In this document: one piece after another, positions 59,052-64,000 of the stretch
Position numbering within the stretch: position 1 is the stretch's first letter
Layout: each line of letters opens with the position of its first letter
Assembly (NCBI GenBank): GCA_965203195.1
Contig: OZ241860.1
Location: 186,001-250,000 of the forward strand
Reading direction: 5' to 3'
Source of the DNA: Bin87 sp965203195
GTDB lineage: Bacteria; Chloroflexota; Dehalococcoidia; Lucifugimonadales; UBA3495
Length of the DNA stretch: 64,000 nt
Position numbers and translations under genes: made by a program
The notes under the pieces: model-generated
Databases searched by the model: none
Seen by the model: the letters and a program-made list of their open reading frames with translations, nothing else
Told to the model about the DNA's origin: nothing

Positions 59052-59157
59052 AGCGCGTCTCCGTGGACAGAATCGATGTATCAGCAATCCGCTCTGACGG
59101 CCCCGGCACGGTGTTGACTGGCACCATTTGCGGTTCCCTCCGGTTGGCCCGGTCAGA

Positions 59158-59595
59158 TCAGGTCAGATGGACGATTTCGACATTGCCCCAATGCCGTTGC
59201 AGGTATTCGGCGACCAGCCGGCGGTGGCAGCGTTCCGGTTTGTCCTCGCTGCACAGCAGGCAGGCGTTGCTGATTATATCCTGCGGCACGGCAGCCTGTA
59301 TCAGTCGCCGCTCCATCAGGGCCAGGAACCGGCTTTCGTAGGCAGCCCAGTTCAGCTGCCGTTTGCGGTAAGCGTCCAGCATATCTCCGGTGGGGGCCAG
59401 CCGGGGCAGGTGGATGTAGTCCATAGCGCAAAGTTCCCGCAGGAACCAGGCCAGGTCGTTCTTTTTGGCGAAACCGGCTAGGCCGGAGGTGTTGCGCAGC
59501 CGCACATCCACCAGCCGCTGCGCCCCCGATTCCCGCAGCAGGCCAAAGAAATGGGCGGCGGATTTTCTGGTGAACCCGATGGTGTACACCTTCAT
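59158..59595 (-). CDS. DUF488 protein (small)
   Basis: 145 aa. DUF488 marks: VYTIGFTRKSAAHFFGLL, LVDVRLRNTSGLAGFAKK, and LLCSEDKPERCHRRLVAEYL with the conserved Cys-x5-Cys-His. Its ATG overlaps the stop of the upstream DUF488 gene by 4 bases (ATGA). Last gene of the DuOB-DUF488-DUF488 operon. The biochemical role of DUF488 is not established. Confidence 0.88.
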   Translation of the reverse strand: MKVYTIGFTRKSAAHFFGLLRESGAQRLVDVRLRNTSGLAGFAKKNDLAWFLRELCAMDYIHLPRLAPTGDMLDAYRKRQLNWAAYESRFLALMERRLIQAAVPQDIISNACLLCSEDKPERCHRRLVAEYLQRHWGNVEIVHLT

Positions 59596-60230
59596 GATGC
59601 CATCTCCTGCGGGCGCGGGCCGGCGGGCGGCCGGGCAACGTCCACATAAGCGAATTTCTGCGCCTGGCGATGCAGGGCTTCGGCAATGACATCATCCCGG
59701 GTGCGGAACAGATCGCCCTGCTGGGGCAGCTTGAGAATGTCCAGCAGGCGGGACAGCGCGTCATCGTAGCATTCCAGTTGCCCGTCGGCCAGGATATGCT
59801 CAACGGCGACGCCGCGCCGGGCCAGGTTGCGGGCTACCAGCAGGGTGCGGTGGCATTCCAGGGGTTCCTTTTCGCTGCACAGGAGGGCGATGCGGCGGTC
59901 GTCGGCGCTGCGGATGATGCGGCGGACGCCGTCGTCAAAGCCGTCGGTTTCGGCAACCCGGTCGTAGATTACCCGTCCGTCGGCATCGTAGCAGGAACGG
60001 TCGGCGGGCCGGCCGCCCAGTTCCCCGCCGAGGAAAGCATAGCCGATGCCGACATCGTCCAGCAGCCCGGACAGGGCATCGTGATTGAAGTGCGGGGTAT
60101 AGCGGCTGTACGGGGCGGAACGTACGTCGGCCACCTCGTCAATGCCGTGCCGGATGAGCAGGTTGACGAAGGCATCCGGCGGGTGGTTGGAATGGCCGAC
60201 GGTAAAAACGGGATATTGGGTCAGGGACAC
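59592..60230 (-). CDS. DUF488 protein (large)
   Basis: 212 aa from GTG at 60230: SLTQYPVFTVGHSNHPPDAF, then VADVRSAPYSRYTPHFNHD, GIGYAFLGGELGGRP and IALLCSEKEPLECHRTLLVA. The same Cys-x5-Cys-His pattern as the smaller protein occurs here. A C-terminal extension follows (about residues 165-212). The longer in-frame start upstream lies inside the DuOB gene and is non-conserved. GGAG lies 11 bases before GTG. A paralogue of its downstream neighbour with a different length. Confidence 0.87.
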   Translation of the reverse strand: MSLTQYPVFTVGHSNHPPDAFVNLLIRHGIDEVADVRSAPYSRYTPHFNHDALSGLLDDVGIGYAFLGGELGGRPADRSCYDADGRVIYDRVAETDGFDDGVRRIIRSADDRRIALLCSEKEPLECHRTLLVARNLARRGVAVEHILADGQLECYDDALSRLLDILKLPQQGDLFRTRDDVIAEALHRQAQKFAYVDVARPPAGPRPQEMAS

Positions 60231-60246
60231 GGCGGGGTCTGCTCCG

Positions 60247-60933
60247 TCAGGGTTTGATGATGGCGGCGATGAGCTTGTAGATGTAGCCCTCGAAGGGGTA
60301 GGCGGCGAGGCTGACGGTGAGGTAGCGTTCCCCGACCGGATAGTCGCCGTAGTCCAGTTGCAATGCGCCGGCTTCGCTTTCGGGGTCGGTGATGCGTAGC
60401 GCATAATCATCGCCATTGTACCGGAACCGGCCGCGCAGGATGGGAAAGTTGGCGCTGGGACGCGCGGGTTCCAGCACCGATACCTGCAATGCGTCAACCC
60501 GGATCAGGCGCAGAGAATCGACCAGCCGGCTGGCGTCGTCAAAGGGAATCCGGTCGTTTTGGCCGCCGGATGAGCTATGGCCGTTAGTCCACAGGGGCGC
60601 ATCGGGGTCAACCCACACGGGCAGGTCAGCCCGGCCGATACTGCCGGCGCGGGCCCAGCGGCGCGCCGGGTCAAGGCGCCAGTTTTCTCGCTGGTAGGCG
60701 GCCGGAGCGGCGTTGAGTACCGGAATATCAACGGCGTCCAGCAAGCGAGGTTCGCCGCCGTCGGCATACTGTCGTTCCCGTTCCGATACTTCCTCGCCTT
60801 CCCGGTTGCTGACCGGGCGTAGCCAGGGGCCGGGGCGGCCGCCGGGCAGCAGCTCCTTGCCGGCTATGCAACGGCCGTTCATCCGGCGGGAGTTGGCGAA
60901 GCAGACGATGCGTTTGACGGTTGCGGTAGTCAT
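60247..60933 (-). CDS. dual OB-domain protein (DuOB)
   Basis: 228 aa. It starts VKRIVCFANSRRMNGRCIAG followed by KELLPGG and WLRPVSNREGEEVSERE. The C-terminal half contains ILRGRFRYNGDDYALRITDP and YPVGERYLTVSLAAYPFEGY. This is the DuOB architecture (two OB-like folds), often found with DUF488 genes. The next gene starts 16 bases after its stop. It may bind nucleic acid or a nucleotide; this is inferred from the fold. Confidence 0.75.
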   Translation of the reverse strand: MTTATVKRIVCFANSRRMNGRCIAGKELLPGGRPGPWLRPVSNREGEEVSERERQYADGGEPRLLDAVDIPVLNAAPAAYQRENWRLDPARRWARAGSIGRADLPVWVDPDAPLWTNGHSSSGGQNDRIPFDDASRLVDSLRLIRVDALQVSVLEPARPSANFPILRGRFRYNGDDYALRITDPESEAGALQLDYGDYPVGERYLTVSLAAYPFEGYIYKLIAAIIKP

Positions 60934-60984
60934 AATCAGCCTCTCTTGCGCCGCGATTGTCGCCAGTATATCACCGGCGCACAG

Positions 60985-61758
60985 TTAATCGATAAGCGCA
61001 AGCGACGCCTCCAGATAGGCCTGCGCCGCGCCGATGTCCAGCCGGTCGTTCCCATCCCGCAGCCGCCCTTCGGCGTCAATGCTGATAACGCTGCCCCAAT
61101 CCGGCAGCAGGGGCGCCAGCAGCGCGGCTAGGTTGCCGGCGTGCAGGCCGCCGGCGGCGACCAGGCCCAAAGCCGGGGCGGCGGACGCTATCGCACCCAG
61201 ATAACGAGCCGTCCGTTCCGCGTCCAGAGGCTGTCCCAGACCTTCCGATGCGTCCACCAAAACATCGGTGATGATGCCGGCGTAGGCGGCGCAGCGGCGG
61301 GCGATTTCCGCCGGGTTATGCTCCGCCGCGGCTGTGGCTTCCCGCCCCACTTGCAACACGATGCGCCGGGGCCGGCGGCGTTCCCGGTATTCGGCCAACG
61401 CCGCCGGTTCCGGCCAGGGCGCGCCGCGGGTGGCGTTAATCTGGACGCCATGGCAGTTGGGGCCGCCGATGTCGGACACGCGGGCCAGGGCGTCGGCCAG
61501 GTTGGCGCCGGCGCGGGGGCGGTAGTGAACCAGGTTGAGGCAGCGCGGGTCGTCGGCAAAGATGCCGGCGATGGCGTCCGGCGGCGGGCAGCGGTTGGGC
61601 GCAGCGCTGGGCTGCCCGGACAGCAGGGCGTTGCTCAACAGGACGCCGCACATCAGCAGCCGCGCCGGACGCTCCGGCAATGCGCCGATGACGGCGGCCA
61701 CTTCATCCGCCGTGGTGAACCCGGTAATTCCGATGTAAGGCGCGGGCGTGGTCATCAT
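60985..61758 (-). CDS. TrpF-like (phosphoribosylanthranilate isomerase-like) TIM barrel
   Basis: 257 aa. IGITGFTTADEVAAVIGAL, LNLVHYRPRAGANLADALAR, HGVQINATRGAPWPEP, DVLVDASEGLGQPLDAERTA and LVAAGGLHAGNLAALLAPLL resemble the late strands of TrpF barrels. The canonical N-terminal KICG catalytic Cys is absent (here YIGITGF), so PRAI activity is doubtful. It overlaps the acyl-CoA synthetase stop by 1 base (TGATG) and no trp gene is nearby. Function unclear. Confidence 0.65.
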   Translation of the reverse strand: MMTTPAPYIGITGFTTADEVAAVIGALPERPARLLMCGVLLSNALLSGQPSAAPNRCPPPDAIAGIFADDPRCLNLVHYRPRAGANLADALARVSDIGGPNCHGVQINATRGAPWPEPAALAEYRERRRPRRIVLQVGREATAAAEHNPAEIARRCAAYAGIITDVLVDASEGLGQPLDAERTARYLGAIASAAPALGLVAAGGLHAGNLAALLAPLLPDWGSVISIDAEGRLRDGNDRLDIGAAQAYLEASLALID

Positions 61759-63410
61759 CAGACGCCGGCCAGTCCCAGCTTTTCGGCGGCCATCTGCCGC
61801 AGCAGGTATTTCTGCACCTTGCCGCTGGAGGTCATCGGGTAATCGTCAACGATGAGCAGATGGCGGGGAATCTTGAAGCTGGCCATTTTGCCGCGGCAGA
61901 AATCGGCCACATCGGCGGCGGCGATGGACAGACCCGGCTCAACCACCACGCAGGCGCAGGCGACTTCGGAAAGGCGGGCGTCCGGCACGCCGATGACCTG
62001 GGCCTTGCTGACGGCAGGATGCTGCAACAGGAATGCCTCTACTTCGGTGGGGTCAACGTTTTCGCCGCCCACCTTGAGCTGGTCTTTGTAGCGACCCAGG
62101 AAGCGGACGCTGCCGTCGGCGCGGATGGCGCAAACGTCGCCGGTGTGGAACCAGCCGTTGGCGTCAATGGCGGCGGCGGTGGCCTCCGGGCGTTTGTAGT
62201 AGCCCTGCATCAGGGCGTAGCCGCGCACGCACAGCTCGCCCATCGTGGACGGGGGCAGCGTGTCGCCGGTGTCGGGGTCAATGACCTTGAACTCATAGCC
62301 GGGCAGAGGGTGGCCGCTTTCCGAGCAGCGGTCGTCCACCGGGGCGTCCAGAAAAGTGCGGGTGGCGCCCACGCCCACCTCGGTCATTCCCCAGGCCGAC
62401 AGGGTGGGGCCGAACTTTTGCTGCGCCAGCCGGGCCACGGGTTCGCTGCTGGACATACCCACCGCCAGCAGGACGGTACGCAGGCTGCTGCGGTCGGTTT
62501 CGGCTACGGCGGGATGATGGCAGAGGTCGTAGAAGTGGGAGTCAAAGCCGTTCATCACGGTGGCCCGCTCCGACTCCAGCAGGCGCAGGGTTTCGCCGGC
62601 GTCAAACATTGTGGTCAGCACCATACGCGCGCCCGCAACCCAGGACATCAGCGGCCCTTCGTAGAGGCCGAAGCAGTGGAACAGGGGCAGGTACATCAGG
62701 ATGACATCCCGCGCGGACATCCCCATCCGGTTGGCGGCGTCGGTGATGGTGCGGATGGGGTTGTGGCAGTGCATTACGCCTTTGGGGAAGCCGGTAGTGC
62801 CGCTGGTGTACATCAGCAGAAAGGTGTCGTCGGGATGGACGGCCTGCTCCCGCCGGGCCAGTTCGGAGGCGGGGACTTCGCCGGCGCCGGCCAGCAGCGC
62901 ATCCCAATCGGTGACACCCCGGGCGATGGCGCCGGCGGGCCGTTCCGCGCCGATGACGATGACATTGCGGAGGGCGGGAAAGGCGGCGGGATGCAGGGCA
63001 TCGGGATTGCCGCCATCAATCTCCGGGGCTACTTCCCGCAGCATTGTCAGATAATCCACGGGGCCGGATTTGTCCATCAGAACCAGGGCGGCGGAGTCGG
63101 AATGATTGACCAGATACTCCATATCGCCGGTGCGAAAGCGGGTGTTGATGGGAACGATGATGGCGCCGATTTTGGCGATGGCGCCGAACAGGAAGAGCCA
63201 TTCGGCGCGGTTGGGCATCCATACGGATACCTTGTCGCCAGGGCCGACGCCCAGGCCGATGAGGGCGCGGGCCACCCGGTCGGTTTCGGCGCGGAACTCG
63301 GCGAAAGTCCAGCGCCGGCCCTGGTGCATCAGGGCTTCGCGGGGGCCGTGCCGGGCGGCGGCCTGGTTAATCAGGTCGCCAACGGTCTGCTTGTGGAACC
63401 AGTCGGACAT
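61758..63410 (-). CDS. AMP-forming acyl-CoA synthetase
   Basis: 550 aa ANL-superfamily ligase that activates a carboxylic acid to its CoA ester. LMYTSGTTGFPKGVMHCHN (P-loop), LSAWGMTEVGVGATRTFL (adenylate motif), WFHTGDVCAIRADGSVRFLG (hinge) and MTSSGKVQKYLLRQM (catalytic Lys). Start 63410 has GGAGGT 9 bases upstream. The protein resembles fatty- or aromatic-acid ligases, not Acs. It is coupled by a 1-base overlap to the TrpF-like gene. Confidence 0.93.
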   Translation of the reverse strand: MSDWFHKQTVGDLINQAAARHGPREALMHQGRRWTFAEFRAETDRVARALIGLGVGPGDKVSVWMPNRAEWLFLFGAIAKIGAIIVPINTRFRTGDMEYLVNHSDSAALVLMDKSGPVDYLTMLREVAPEIDGGNPDALHPAAFPALRNVIVIGAERPAGAIARGVTDWDALLAGAGEVPASELARREQAVHPDDTFLLMYTSGTTGFPKGVMHCHNPIRTITDAANRMGMSARDVILMYLPLFHCFGLYEGPLMSWVAGARMVLTTMFDAGETLRLLESERATVMNGFDSHFYDLCHHPAVAETDRSSLRTVLLAVGMSSSEPVARLAQQKFGPTLSAWGMTEVGVGATRTFLDAPVDDRCSESGHPLPGYEFKVIDPDTGDTLPPSTMGELCVRGYALMQGYYKRPEATAAAIDANGWFHTGDVCAIRADGSVRFLGRYKDQLKVGGENVDPTEVEAFLLQHPAVSKAQVIGVPDARLSEVACACVVVEPGLSIAAADVADFCRGKMASFKIPRHLLIVDDYPMTSSGKVQKYLLRQMAAEKLGLAGV

Positions 63411-63698
63411 AGGGACGCTACCTCCGGCGGACAATGACAATAAGGGGGGCAACGAGGCGATGTATTGGTCAGTGGTGAATGTAGCGTTTTATGCGGGCGC
63501 CGGCAAGCGGCACGCACGCGGGAACGCCGGCCAACGCCGGCCGGCCCGGCAATGACGCCCCTCAATTTGCTTCCTCTGCTGCTGACGGACAGGTCTGGCC
63601 ATATGGCGACGCCGGGCATACGCCAGCCGGGCATACGCCAATGGGGGCGACAGGCGCCGGGCTGATGCGGCGGGCGGCCTTCCAGTCAACCTTCTGTG
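63411..63698. other. intergenic, no gene seen
   Basis: About 290 bases between the synthetase start and the promoter at 63699. Repeats of GGGCATACGCCA type occur near 63617-63645. No credible gene. Confidence 0.4.
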
Positions 63699-63728
63699 TT
63701 GACGCTGCGGGCGGTGGCTGCCTATAAT
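63699..63728 (+). promoter_or_regulatory. promoter of the last gene
   Basis: TTGACG (63699-63704), an 18-base spacer, TATAAT (63723-63728), 45 bases before the ATG. Confidence 0.7.
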
Positions 63729-63772
63729 TCCGCGCATCATTCTACCTACGGATTGGCGAGGTGTTCCAGGCG

Positions 63773-64000
63773 ATGAATCTGAAAACCGGACAGCGTTATG
63801 TCGGCCCCGGCGGCGCCGAGATGATTGTCAGCAAGGCCAGCGGCGCGGGCGATTTGACCGATGGCGACATTCCGTTGCAAATCAAAGGCCCCGATGTGGA
63901 TTTCGGAGGCGCGGCAACCGCAGAGGACGCGCCGGAAGTCACTATGGGCAAGCGGCTGACTTCCGCCGACGGCAGTGTATCGGTGCTGATCACCAAGGCG
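63773..64000 (+). CDS. small conserved protein related to Cys-containing metal-ribbon proteins, 3' end cut off
   Basis: 76 codons lie in the window; the gene continues past it. It reads MNLKTGQRYVGPGGAEMIV, then SKASGAGDLTDGDIPLQIKG. The spacing resembles small desulforedoxin-like proteins of the type GxRYxCxxCGAExxVxKxGxGxLxCCGxP, but all metal cysteines are replaced (Gly, Gly, Asp, Gly). GCGAGGT lies 12-17 bases before the ATG and a strong promoter precedes it. The relation is by pattern and only suggestive. Confidence 0.6.
   Translation, partial: MNLKTGQRYVGPGGAEMIVSKASGAGDLTDGDIPLQIKGPDVDFGGAATAEDAPEVTMGKRLTSADGSVSVLITKA

Overview
The window is about 64 kb of high-GC bacterial chromosome. 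Its gene content is many SDR and F420/luciferase-like oxidoreductases, CaiB-type CoA transferase, Rieske and LigB-type oxygenases, SMP-30, amidohydrolases, epoxide-hydrolase-like enzymes, a squalene-hopene cyclase and molybdopterin genes. This mix resembles a heterotrophic Chloroflexota (SAR202/Dehalococcoidia-like) genome. That placement is an inference from gene content; no rRNA is present to confirm it. The housekeeping genes (pth, hemW, fmt, rpsP-khpA-rimM, rpsT, dtd, rdgB, tRNA-Pro) show it is chromosome and not a plasmid.

Layout. 0-3 kb: lipoprotein, pth, inositol-phosphatase family and a P450, all on the minus strand. 3.5 kb: tRNA-Pro(GGG). 3.7-12.4 kb: one long minus-strand block with two paralogous polar-amino-acid binding lipoproteins, two permeases and an ATPase (Aap-like ABC importer). 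It is interrupted by a duplicated coiled-coil gene and trailed by LLM and SDR oxidoreductases. 12.6-17.3 kb: amidohydrolase, LigB-type ring-cleavage dioxygenase, an 11-residue-repeat coiled-coil membrane protein and a Rieske oxygenase. 17.4-21 kb: hemW, DUF1232, a MoxR/Mg-chelatase-like ATPase and a MoaD/ThiS-like carrier. 21.16-22.36 kb: a decayed IS4-superfamily element inserted exactly at the stop codon of a cytochrome c gene. 22.8-27.2 kb: SMP-30, cyclase family, AtzG-like/amidase pair and a zinc-ribbon protein. 27.5-28.6 kb: long repeat copy A carrying a 162-bp MITE. 29-33.6 kb: HbpS-like protein, acetyl-CoA synthetase and two toxin-antitoxin pairs. 33.7-41.8 kb: moaC/moaA/rdgB, CaiB, hydrolase, fmt, a structured leader RNA with its own promoter, rpsP-khpA-rimM and moaE/moaD. 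42-51.7 kb: M20 peptidase, polyprenyl synthase, tandemly duplicated Uma2 genes and a hopanoid cluster hpnH-hpnG-hpnA-shc. 52-56 kb: MNT/HEPN pair, amidohydrolase, two alpha/beta hydrolases and rpsT. 56.6-57.5 kb: long repeat copy B, inverted relative to A. 57.7-64 kb: dtd, LLM enzyme, a DuOB-DUF488-DUF488 operon, a TrpF-like barrel with an acyl-CoA synthetase, and a truncated small gene.

How the genes work together: an amino-acid importer, ring-hydroxylating and ring-cleaving oxygenases, CoA ligase/transferase enzymes and acetyl-CoA synthetase suggest scavenging of organic compounds. The isoprenoid and hopanoid genes point to adenosylhopane-derived (extended) hopanoids in the membrane. The most unusual features are the attenuator-like leader RNA in front of rpsP (39.42-39.71 kb), the long inverted repeat pair with a MITE in one copy and the matching empty site in the other, and three local tandem duplications whose junctions can be read directly.
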